64,000 nucleotides of DNA from Maniola hyperantus (lineage: Eukaryota; Arthropoda; Insecta; Lepidoptera; Nymphalidae): the NCBI RefSeq assembly GCF_902806685.2, contig NC_048542.1, positions 12,074,533 through 12,138,532 on the forward strand. Direction: 5' to 3'. Positions 54,366 through 64,000 of this stretch are shown here, in pieces. The position numbers and the translations under genes are program-made. Within the stretch, counting starts at the first letter, position 1; each line of letters starts with the position of its first letter. The notes below the pieces were generated by a model. The model was not told the DNA's origin and searched no databases. It saw only the letters and a program-made list of their open reading frames with translations.

Positions 54366-54672
54366 ATATAGACTTTAGAAAGAGACAACGGTTTCGTAGA
54401 GCGTTGTCTCTGTCGTTAAGACTGACAAAACGTCACATAGGTATGAGGGACAGAGACAACGCTCTACAAAGCCAAAGTCTTTCTAAAGGTCGATGTACAG
54501 TAGGTACGCGGCAGAAAATAATGTACATCGAGCTTTAGAAAGAGATAGCGGTTCTGTAGAGCATTTGTCTCTATCGATGAGACCGACAAAACGTCACATG
54601 GTATAAGTGACCTGTGACTGAGACAACGCTCTACAAAGCCGAAATCTCATTCTAAAAGTCGATGTACACCTA
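54366..54672. repeat. Two tandem copies of MITE family B
   Basis: Copy 1 is 54366-54512, copy 2 is 54513-54672. Each has tagaaagaga...gcggtt, acaaaacgtcacat and caacgctctacaaagcc, with tcgatgtaca ends. A 13-T run (54286-54299) precedes them. Confidence 0.65.
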
Positions 54673-54944
54673 CCTACCTACAATATTTCCTGCCGGATAC
54701 TGTACGAGTAAGTAGTATATGTAATGATTTGTAGATAGATAAATAAAACACAGTAAATTTTTTTTCACTATTTGGTTTATTGTGCTGTTTAAATGAATAT
54801 CTATATATTGTGTGTACGAAACTGTGAATGTTCACATTAAGTTTACTATGTAAACGCGTCGTACATTAGTGAAGCGAAACATCCAGAATCTGTCCATACC
54901 GAGTAAAGGAAAGTTTAAACTATCGTGAGTGATTTTTCCTAAAT

Positions 54945-55112
54945 AAATCCAGAAGATACCGGATTTACTCACGTATTTAGTCGACTTTAGCCCGACTAGT
55001 TTCGAATCCATCCGGGGTCCTTTTTCACAGGGACTCAGCGAACGCGTCGCGGTTGAGCTAACGTCGGCTAAAATACCTACGTGAGTAAAGCCGGTTTCTT
55101 CTACATATTTTA
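54945..55112. repeat. MITE with inverted ends 'ggatttactcacgta'
   Basis: agaagataccggatttactc acgtattta at the left is mirrored by taccta cgtgagtaaagccggtttct tct at the right. Confidence 0.55.
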
Positions 55113-55334
55113 TAAGGGGTAAGTTCTTATCTTTACTGGAGTTTATTAACGAACTTCACATGGTTTGGGGTCAGGACTTGAAGGGAATGACTGATTTTTA
55201 GCAAAAACGAGGTAAGGATAGATTCATTCCCTGTAAGTGTACCGAGAGATGAAAATAAAGCAAGTTTGCGCGCGGCGATGGGAGCAAAATTATATTATAT
55301 TTTTTTAAAGTCGACTAAACAATCAGTAGGCCGA

Positions 55335-55492
55335 TTTCGTAAAACCTGCATCAATCATAATTACAATCTCAATTATTCTGATTGGCTGAATATGTGCGAT
55401 TCTTATTGCAACAATACATTGTAGCCAATAGTGAACGAGTTTCAACCAATCAGAGGTGATTGCGATCGTGACATTGTAGTTGTCATTCTGCC
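55335..55492. repeat. MITE family C plus a partial second copy (to 55560)
   Basis: aaacctgcatcaatcataat ... tctgattggctgaatatgtg ... gaggtgattgcgatcgtgac. A second partial start (aacttgtatcaatcattatg) follows. Confidence 0.6.
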
Positions 55493-55564
55493 GCAATCGA
55501 GTCGCAGGTCCATTCCGGAAAACTTGTATCAATCATTATGACAATCGCGATTGTTGTCATTCAT

Positions 55565-56128
55565 AGTTCATACTTACTACCCTCTGAAGTGCAATAGCTT
55601 ATTGCCCAATCCATCTCGTCCGAGCGGTAAAGGCGGCACGGCATCGTTTACATGATCACACATTGTGCAATTTTTTTTGTTGTTTGTTAATTGTTATTAA
55701 CTATACGTCATTTTAGAAGTAAAATAAAATAGGTACTTACACAAAAATTCAAATTTACTCGGTAGGTACAATATAACTATATTTTCTTTAATCACGCAAG
55801 GAATGTAAGAATTAGTTCACATTAATTTACAATTAAGCTTGAACTTTCCTAATATTGTACAATATCACAGAATCACGTTACTTAATGCTAATTATCATTC
55901 TATCAATATTTTATACTAAAATTTACAAAACTAAGTACTTACATTATGATTTTCAGCTAAAGCAAACGAGCTTTTACCTTCTATGGGCTCAGTCAAAAAG
56001 CACGTTAGTCGTTAGCTTTTAGTGAATAAGTAGTCGCAAAGAACGCAAATCTCATGGTAGCTATAATAAGGTATTCTAAGTCCAGTGCAATTATACCTAA
56101 CTACCTACATGGATACTTTTACACATTA
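55565..56128. other. No gene seen
   Basis: AT-rich intergenic DNA. Nothing recognised. Confidence 0.4.
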
Positions 56129-56318
56129 CTAGCTGATGCCCACCACTTCTTACGCGTGGATATATGTTTTTAAAAATCCCGTGGGAACTCTTTGATTTTC
56201 CGGGATAAAAAGTAGCCTATGTCACTATCCAGGTCTTAAAGTATACCCAAACCAACAAACCAACAAAACAAAAAGCCAACAAGCAAACACACTTTCGCAT
56301 TTATAATAGGGGTAGTGA
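56129..56318 (-). mobile_element. Helitron subfamily 3, both ends present
   Basis: CTAG at 56129-56132, gatgcccaccacttcttacg, core, caaccaacaaacc-like tract, tttataataggggtagtGA before T. Confidence 0.65.
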
Positions 56319-56916
56319 TTAATTTTGGGTATCACGTAAGAAGGCCTCAAGACGACATGACAGTAATAGCGGAGTCTGCGGTAGTCACCCCTAATTTCTT
56401 ACCTCCATCACCCACTACGCAGATTCTAGGCTATTCTAGGCTAACTGTATACACTTGACCGTTCTTAATTAGTTAGATAATATTTTATTAGATAACATTG
56501 TGAAATATTTACATAATCTACATATTATAATTTGATAAACTACCTAAACAATAATTTATTTAAATATTTGCTTATTTTTTAATTAACATATAAGTTAAAT
56601 ACTTAAGTAGACATCCATTTTATTTGGTACCTACTTATCTGTTATGGCGACATTTTTTTGATGATGTAGGAATCGGAGTGACATCTGTAGACAACTATTG
56701 ATTTTCAGTAATTAAGTAATTATTACGGGAAAATAATATAGTAGCTCGAGCAATTATAATATTATAATACTAAATATGATTACCTATTTAGGTACCTATC
56801 TTTTATGCCGATATCATTTTAATGGCTTACTTTTAAATATTTTAAATTATTAGAATTTTGACTAGAGTACAGTCAGGTTGTGTAACTACAAAACCGGACT
56901 GTAAATATAATAGTTT

Positions 56917-59216
56917 TTAATTTCCCGCTTTAATTTCTGAACTGACTGAATCATTGGACACAACACTTTGCACTGAACAGTAGCTCGCCGGCGAACTTCG
57001 TCCGCTAGAAGTTTTCTCGTGACTGTATTCAATCATACTTCCACTGGGCTGACGGAGAAAATTCTGAATTCCGACCGGATTGGAATGCACTATTTTATCC
57101 GGCTTTTTCAATAGTTCCTCTATCGAATAAGGGTTTTTCTTCTTCTCTTTTTCGTTTGATCTTTTTGGTTCGTCAGTGTCTGGTCTGTCGGTGCTGTCGT
57201 CACTGGCTTCGACTGATATGTGCTCAGAGCTTTCCGATTTTACTTCCTCGGGGTTGATTCTGTTTAGAAGGTCGCTGTGTAGACTTAGAGCGTATGGGGA
57301 GAAGTTCTTTGAATCTGGATACGGCATCATGACTCTTTGCCAAGGGGAAATGGGATAGGGTTTGAGGAGGCCTTGAGCTTGTACTTGGTTGGCAAGGAGC
57401 CAGGACGTGGCAAGTCTTCGGTCGTAGGTGTGTGGTTCAGCATGAGGGACTCTGACTGCTGTGTGGGCGAAGTACGGTGGGGTCTGTTGCGGCATTGGTG
57501 TGGGTAGCGATGTCTTCATTGCCATGTAGTCTACCATGTTCGGTGGTATCTCCGTTGAAGAGAATGGTTCTGAGAAGAGAAAATATTTAATTACAATTTT
57601 GGGGAAAACCAAACAAATGACCTCATAGACAGATTATCGTTTACCTACTGTTTCTACTTTTGGCATAGGTGAAACAGTTGATTTTCATCTTCAACCCTAA
57701 GGCTTGGCTACTAAGTATTAAGTCCTAGACTACACATCCGTAATAAATTAGTGTAAGTACAGAGGATTTTGGACAACCTCTGTGTAAGTACTAACAATAA
57801 TTTTGCTACCTCTTTTAGAAACCGTTGTTATTCTTTTTTAAACTTTATTTTGATGAGATAGCTTGCATCCTGGGTGATAATTGCAATGAAAATAGCTACT
57901 TTTTATGCTAGAAAATCATATAAGAGCTCTCATAGGATTCTCAAACCAGAATTCAAGTCGCAATCATCATATTATATTTGGTACAGCGATAATTGCCTCC
58001 TGGAGATGAATATAGGCAAGTTTTTTACCCCGAAATTTCCACGGGATTTTTAGAAAACTGAAATTTGGCGTCATATACCTACTGAGCTCGATTTTTTTTG
58101 TGAAAATGAATAGGTCTTCCCAATAATATCTACATTCTGCATATTAAAAGCTTCTCTATATTTACATATAAATTGATTCAGCTGAACGTGTCAAACTCCC
58201 ATTTCAATAAAAATTCATTGAAACCAAAACACGCCTAAGTATAGTGAAAATTATCGTTAATTATGTTGTAATTCGTAACACAACACTTATGAGTGTAATA
58301 TATTGCCCCATAAGGAGGGCGACAAAGCTCGTTAAAAAATTCAAATCCACAGGGCACTCGTAAAATTAACGGTAAGTATTATGGCCGTTTACTAAACAGT
58401 AATTATTATATTATATTCTATCTATCGATAGTTTCTTATAATCATTATCATATTATTATTTGAAGGTGGAACGAACCAATTTTATTAAAAAAATCACAAC
58501 CGGTACTTATGTTACCAAGGTACACAGATATTCTTGCGATCCGATACTTGACTATTTTGTAAAATTTACATAATCCATACTAATATTATAAATGCGAAAG
58601 TGTGTCTGTCTGTCTGTCTGTCTATCTGTCTGTCTGCTAGCCTTCCACGGCCCAACCTTTCAAACTTTCAACCGATTTTGACGAAACTTGGTACAGAGAT
58701 AGCTTCTTGCATCTCGGGGAAGGAATAAGGATACTTTTTATCCCGGGAAATCAAAGAGTTCTCACAGGATTTTCAAAAACCTAAATCCACGCGGACGAAG
58801 TTGCGGGCATCATCTAGTATGCACATAAATATTTACCTAGTAGAAGTGTCCTTCCCCAGGATGCAAGCTGTCGCTGTACCAAATTTCGTCAAAATCGGTT
58901 GAGCGGATGGGCCGTGAAAGGCTAGCAGACAGACAGACACACTTTCGCATTTATAATATTAAGTAGTATGGATAGTACCTACCTATGGATTATTAAAGTC
59001 TTCGACTGACTCACCGTGTCCACTCCGTATTTCATCTTCGTTCCACGCCAGTCCACTGTTTCTCAGGATCCTGTTCACAGACGACACAGAAGGGATCGAG
59101 TGCGGTTCGCACACTCTCGCACTGAGCAGCCTCTCACGAATCTCCCACGCGAACATGCCGGGGTTTTCTTGCTTCAGACGTAGTATCTTCTTTACTACTG
59201 TGGGCGTTGCTACTTG
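56917..59216 (-). CDS. Poxn: Pax transcription factor, 3' exons; best fit Pox neuro (partial)
   Basis: Two in-phase exons, 59216-59015 and 57569-56917. The first encodes the RED half of a paired domain (VATPTVVKKILRLKQENPGM, FAWEIRERLL, SVSSVNRILRNSGLAWNEDE). RILRNSGL followed directly by W plus acidic residues, and the KKIxRLKxEN start, fit Pox neuro better than Pax6, Pax2/5/8, Pox meso or prd/gsb. The second exon (217 codons) has no homeodomain. It carries an octapeptide/eh1-like NPYSIEELLKKP, which in Pax proteins recruits Groucho, and a Ser-rich end (SSPASYCSVQSVVSNDS). The PAI half and 5' exons are not seen before 64000, so the gene runs off the right edge. In Drosophila poxn specifies poly-innervated sense organs. 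Confidence 0.82.
57845..58055 (+). mobile_element. Decayed Lep1-type Helitron in the Pax intron
   Basis: gatagcttgcatcctgggtg, actttttatgctagaaaatc and aactgaaatttggcg-like pieces. Ends lost. Confidence 0.4.
58574..58817 (+). mobile_element. Lep1-type Helitron, both ends present, in the Pax intron
   Basis: TCCATACTAATATTATAAAT start after A, (gtct)n, full core, gcgggcatcatCTAG end before T. Confidence 0.8.
58848..58973 (-). mobile_element. Lep1-type Helitron, partial, opposite orientation
   Basis: Starts in the core (gtccttccccaggatgcaag) and runs to cgcatttataatattaagta. It lies 30 bp from the previous copy and 42 bp from the Pax exon. Confidence 0.65.
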
Positions 59217-59610
59217 CTGCAAAGAGATAAATATTTTAGTAAAAATTTCGGTAAAAATTTACTTATTCTCTCATATCTCAAGGCCAACGCTATAGACTTC
59301 CATACATACATATCTACAAGAAGATGATACTATGTAGAAAAATCTTAAGTGGATTGTATCTGAACACTATCTGCCAACTTTCCCTAGTCTTACCCCTGTC
59401 CCCTATAGCACTCTTGCCGATGTCAGTGGTTAGTAGGTACTTACGTACCTAGCTATGATTCTTCTATTTTCCCTTTATCTCTATCCGATCTATGACCTTA
59501 AAAATAAAGTCTTTATTTTTTTATCGTTTTTTCTTCTAGTTGATTATATTATTATTTCCCTAGCAATATCCAGGTTATGTATGAGTACTTATAATAATTA
59601 ATTTCTTTAT
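59217..59610. other. No gene seen; start of the Pax intron going right
   Basis: AT-rich. No PAI exon. Confidence 0.4.
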
Positions 59611-59795
59611 TACAGGACCGTACCGGTAAGCGCAGTGTAGGACAACCCCCCCGCCCGCTGGACCGATGACCTGAAGAAGATGGTGGGAGCGGTTGGATGA
59701 GGAAGGCGGAGGACCGTGTTTGGTGGCGCGCTCTTGGAAAGGCCTATGTCCAGCAGTGGACGCAAACAGGCTGATGGATTGGATTGGATTGGATT
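59611..59795 (+). mobile_element. LINE 3' end fragment with (ggatt)n tail
   Basis: With one frame break the plus strand reads a GQPPRPLDRRPEE-like segment, then RKAEDRVWWRALGKAYVQQW and TQTG plus stop, then gattggattggattgg. This is the C-terminus of an endonuclease/RT LINE, 5' truncated. Confidence 0.7.
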
Positions 59796-60181
59796 ATTAC
59801 AGGAACAAAAAAAAACAATCAAAATTCATTCTTCACGGGTGTTGTGGGTGATAAATAATAATTTTCAAGAATTGCGACGCTTAAATTGTCATAAAATACA
59901 ATTATTATTGCAGATGTAGGATTGCAATGAGGTATATTTTGCTTAATGACTGTGTAATAATAACGTTAATGCTTATGTTTGTTTATCGAGAGACCTCTTA
60001 TTTACGCATGCCGGTAAAAACTAAAAAGTAATTTGTTTTTGATGTCGGAACGAAATTAAGATTTCAATGAATTAAGTGGACAGATACGCGTCGCGGTGGC
60101 TTTTGTTTATTTACTTTTGAACCGAATTGACTGTGACTGATTTCATAAGATAACGATCTTAAATTAAAGTGTACTTAAGTA

Positions 60182-60343
60182 TAGTACGCGACAGGTCGAG
60201 ATGGCAATCGGGGATGGAACGCCCTGCACTCCCGCACAGCCTTCGCGCTACTCCGGAGCGAGCGAGCGCGGGTGACGTGCGGGTGTGCGGGGCGTCCCCC
60301 CGCCTCATACCCCGATTGCTATCTCAACCTTTCGCGGACTATA
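60182..60343. repeat. MITE family A, best-preserved copy
   Basis: tagtacgcgacaggtcgaga tggcaatcgggg at the left is mirrored by ccccgattgctatctcaacc tttcgcggacta at the right. The core is about 70% GC by eye (gagcgagcgagcgcgggtga). Confidence 0.75.
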
Positions 60344-61105
60344 CCTACATACTTACCTACCTCCCTACTGTATCTACCTACAGCACAGAATATAGTACTG
60401 ACGTACCTATAGGTAGTTATTGATTTTGTATAATTATGAAGGTGAATTAATTTTCGTGTAATATTTTTTTTATATTATTAAAAAAAGTCCATCTCAGCTG
60501 TGCCTACCCACCTAAAGCTTTTGAATTGTCTAAAATTAAACAATTATCAAGCCATATGTTCTGAAATCCATTACAAATCTAACTTCCTCTGCACGCACGC
60601 GTAAAAAAATAATTATAAGGCTTAAGCAGGCTGTCAAAGTTAATGTGTAAATAGTAGCTTTCGGTGGCGAGCAAGTTTAAAGAACCCACAATGATAGCAA
60701 GGCGTCAATTTTCGCGGGAAACTAGCAATTACGCCATTAGATCTACAATCGATATCCTATTGAACGGTTAATTTTAGCGTCGCGGCCATCTTTGTTATGC
60801 TTTTTGTAAGGGCGCTTTCCGTTACAGCGGCCCTATAATTAACCTGATGCGTTCGGTTAAGTGTCAAAATATTTTGTGGCCTTCTGCGGTTGATTTTTGA
60901 AAATAGGTACACTGTAGTCTATAAATCATTCCACCATAATTCATACAAACATTATAAATGCGAATAAGTGTCTGTGTGATTGTCCGTATGTCTGTTTGCC
61001 AGTCTGTCTGTCAATCGCCTGTCATTTGACCTTAATCACGGTGAACAAAAGTTTATTTGAATGAAAATATTTCTATTTCTATTTCAAATCGATTTTGAGT
61101 TTTGA
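60344..61105. other. No gene seen; GC-rich block at 60640-60870
   Basis: 60640-60870 has acgccattagatct, aatcgatatc and ggcggcc-like words and no ORF or repeat match. It may be regulatory for the adjacent Pax gene. 60945-61015 is a faint Helitron remnant (cattataaatgcgaataagt gtctg). Confidence 0.4.
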
Positions 61106-61110
61106 TACTG

Positions 61111-61399
61111 TACCCGTAGTACAAGATTTTACGTCTCACCAAACCAAACCAAATTCGAGAGTCGAAATACTTCCGCGTTACAGTAAAATGGACCTAAACA
61201 GCATTGAATTGAAGTCAAATATTCAATGCCACTGATTTTAATTTCGCAATGTTTCCGCTTGGAGCGCTGGCTGTAGAAGTGTAGACAAACTTAAGCTTTA
61301 AAACAAGGCAATTAAGATCCAGTTTACTGTAACGCGGAAGTATTTCGACTCTCGAATTTGGTTTGGTTTGGTGAAACGTAAAATCTTGTACTACGGGTA
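61111..61399. repeat. Long-inverted-repeat MITE (289 bp)
   Basis: tacccgtagtacaagatttt acg ... cgagagtcgaaatacttccg cgttacagtaaa at the left is mirrored almost perfectly over about 76 bp at the right. Confidence 0.78.
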
Positions 61400-61529
61400 C
61401 TGGATTAAACAGTACCTACCTAGCTAATGGTAGGTAAGTATACCTATATACTGATACCTATATAGGCGACTTACTTAGTAACTCGGAAAATCAAAGAGTT
61501 CCTACGGAATTTTTAAAAACCAACATTCA

Positions 61530-61928
61530 TTCAATTGGGTTACTACTTTTGAGTTTGATAAATACTTATTATTACTTTATTATAAACTAGGATAAAAATA
61601 ATGACGTACCTACGCTGAAAATATTAACAAATTTAAAATTCAACAAAGATTTACAAAGTTACAGGCATTTTAATTTTGAAGTGGGAGGGTCTTCTATCCC
61701 TTTCTCGCAAAACGAAAATTTGTATGAAACCGCACGAAGCTACTATGGCATTAGTCAAAATGACGTCATAATTCTATATCACTATCTATGTCTAATCAGA
61801 AATATTTAAATGCTTATAACTTTTTATTATTTGATCGATTTAATTAGGTTTTTCAGTTTACGTCATTATTTTTATCCTAGTTTATAATAAAGTAATAAAA
61901 AAATTGGAGTCAAATACTACTCAATTTA
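61530..61928. repeat. Long-inverted-repeat MITE (about 400 bp)
   Basis: ttactttattataaactagg ataaaaataatgacgt in the left arm (61562-61608) is mirrored at 61862-61896. The outer ends tcaattgggttactac / agtactactcaattta-like are weaker. Confidence 0.65.
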
Positions 61929-62164
61929 TACGTAGTCGTAGATTGTAGAGTAGATAGTAGAGCCTGCGCATGGAAAACCAAGAGTCTAGGTTCCTAGATT
62001 CGTAATGGCATTAGGCATCTGCCGTGCCAGGTAGTTACTAGTTACCTACTATAATTAATGATTTATTAAAGAAATATTTTTTTTTAAAGTAGGTTTTATT
62101 TAAAACGGATGTGTCTCATGAAACGTTATTTACTTAGTAGGTATAGAATTCTACGATGATCATT

Positions 62165-62470
62165 CAATTCATCATCATCACAATCATCACAACACAACTC
62201 ATCGCCGGCCGACTACTGAGAACCCGATCCTTTTCTCAGATTGAGAATAAATTTAGCCCATCTATACCATGCTAGCCACGGATTGGCAGACCTCACACAC
62301 ATTTGAGGATATTATGGGGAATTCTCAGGCATACAGGTTTCCTTCACCGTTAAAGAAAATGATATTTATATTTGCTTAAAACACACATAACTCCGAAAAG
62401 TTAAGGTGCATGCCCAGGATCGACCCCGGGACCGTCGAATATACGTAATAGGAGGCCGAATTCTACAACC
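62165..62470 (-). repeat. tRNA-derived SINE, near full length
   Basis: (atc)n tail, actcatcgccggccgactac tgagaa, ccatgctagccacggattgg, then tgcatgcccaggatcgaccc cggga (inverted B-box). Confidence 0.65.
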
Positions 62471-62525
62471 AGTAGATTATCACCACTTTTGTATCAATTA
62501 GGTATCAGTTATTATTTATTACTAA

Positions 62526-62753
62526 CTAGCTTATGCCTGCAACTTCGTCCGCGTGAACTACGCAAATCTTAAACCCCTTTTTTATCCCTTTAGGGGTTGA
62601 ATTTTCAAAAATCCTTAGCAGATGCCTACGTCATAATAATATCTATCTGCATGCTAAATTTCAACTCGATCCGTCCAGTCGTTTGCGCTGTGCGTTGATA
62701 GATCAGTCAGTCAGTCAGTCAGTCTTCTTTTCCTTTTATATATATTATATAGA
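62526..62753 (-). mobile_element. Helitron subfamily 2, both ends present
   Basis: CTAG at 62526-62529, cctgcaacttcgtccgcgtg, aaccccttttttatccc, (agtc)n and ttttatatatattatataGA before T. No internal palindrome. Confidence 0.72.
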
Positions 62754-64000
62754 TATCAGAGTAGGTATTTTATCAGTATTTATTTTTTATGACGGACGAA
62801 AGCAATACCCAAACTTTATTAGTGTAGGAATTCATTACAACACAATATCTTGGACACTTCATACAGCAATATGGGAAATAACATAACGAAAGGCCGTGCG
62901 AAACATCAGGTGCACTATAATGACTTGTTTAGTCCACTGGCTTTGCTCATTAGTCGCTACACGAGTGGTATCGATTAGATTCAAATTAACTACTGTACCT
63001 CCTATCTTGTTTAATCTCTGCAATGTTTTTGGGGTTTAATATTTGTAGCAAAACATATAGGTAGCTTAGCTACATGTGTAAGAGAAGAGCGATTATTAGA
63101 CAGGTACATAGATGGATATGAAACTACGAAACCCATTTTAGGCGTGATAAAAAATATTAGATACGGTTTCGTTAGTTTTCTATAAGTTATAACGCATCAC
63201 TTTAGATTTCATACGCGGCGCGTCATTTTAGCATGCTATTCACAGAAACATTGCAGATTGCAATGTTTTACCTTTTGACCTTTTGAGTTACAAGTACGTA
63301 AGCTAAACAAAAATATAGAATACGTATTCATATCTTCCACTCTCTGCCATTGACTTGAATCTCGCAATATCTATAACACCTTTTAAAACTTGTGTCTAGG
63401 TTTATAATCATCGAACGCATCAAAATTGCGGTAAACAGAAGCTTCGATCATGAAACGCGCAGCTCCCGCGTGACCGTTCCGTTGGACGCGACGCTTTTTG
63501 CGCGCGCGCATCAATCATCACTTGACACATCCAATATCTGTTTTTGCGATATAGGCCTGCGCGTTTTTAGTTCGTCGATGAATAGTTCATCGGTGAGCTT
63601 AATCCTATAACAAAGTTCTAGTTATTTGTGATTAAGTTTGAAAATTGGTGCTACATGGATTTAGGTTATAACGACGACTAGCCTATTATGGCGCTAAGTA
63701 GGTAAGTATATCGAATTCTTGGCACAAACATTTTGTCAGCTGTCTTTTCGAAATTACATACCTACATAACTAATATAAAAATGTGTGTTTGGACTGTGAT
63801 TTGGACTGTACCGTTTTTTACTCATGTGCTCGTAGAACTTCTTCGATATCCACGGAAAATGACAACTTGCCTAGACCATTAGATTAATTAGATTAATAAA
63901 TTATTGGTCTCGCTACGCTCCACAGTAATCCTATTTCTTACCATGGAGCTGATTATATGGATTTATCGCGCTGCTTACCATGATTCCTGCCAAAGGAAGC
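62754..64000. other. No gene seen; GC-rich block at 63420-63590
   Basis: 63420-63590 is CpG-rich (acgcgcagctcccgcgtgac, ttttgcgcgcgcgcatcaat) with no domain in any frame. The window ends inside the presumed upstream part of the Pax gene. Confidence 0.4.

Overview
The window is animal nuclear DNA and almost certainly lepidopteran (moth or butterfly). The evidence is split genes with GT-AG introns, AT-rich intergenic DNA, and a very dense load of lepidopteran repeats: Lep1/MINE-type Helitrons with (GTCT)n tracts and CTAG ends, tRNA-derived SINEs, and the 'accggccaagtgcgag...cggaaccct' family.

Layout. 1-5188 is the 5' half of a BEL/Pao LTR retrotransposon on the minus strand, cut by the window edge, with its likely 5' LTR at 4456-5188. 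5189-15420 has no recognisable gene. It holds SINEs, Helitrons, MITEs, some GC-rich unexplained blocks, and a perfect 435-bp palindrome at 13615-14049. Seven host genes follow, reconstructed exon by exon with matching splice phases. They are MAT1/MNAT1 (minus, 309 aa), MAIP1 (plus, 241 aa), a MALT1-type paracaspase (minus, 351 aa), a 99-aa single-pass membrane protein (plus), SLX4/MUS312 (plus, 1001 aa, only 110 bp after the previous stop), IMPACT (minus, 263 aa, with a 6.1-kb repeat-filled last intron) and the 3' end of a Pax gene that best fits Pox neuro (minus, running off the right edge). Between MAT1 and MAIP1 sits a full-length non-LTR retrotransposon at 20155-23622. It has one intact 982-aa endonuclease/reverse-transcriptase ORF and a 12-bp target-site duplication. 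Between IMPACT and the Pax gene lie the remains of a THAP zinc-finger gene with three lesions and a chimeric mini-exon between Helitron copies.

The genes do not form one pathway. Their roles are CAK/TFIIH assembly (MAT1), mitochondrial protease interaction (MAIP1), NF-kB-type proteolytic signalling (MALT1), a probable mitochondrial membrane protein, DNA repair scaffolding (SLX4), GCN2/translation control (IMPACT) and neural patterning (Pox neuro). All functions are inferred from motifs read by eye. No database search or RNA evidence was available, and repeat boundaries are approximate unless an end motif is cited.
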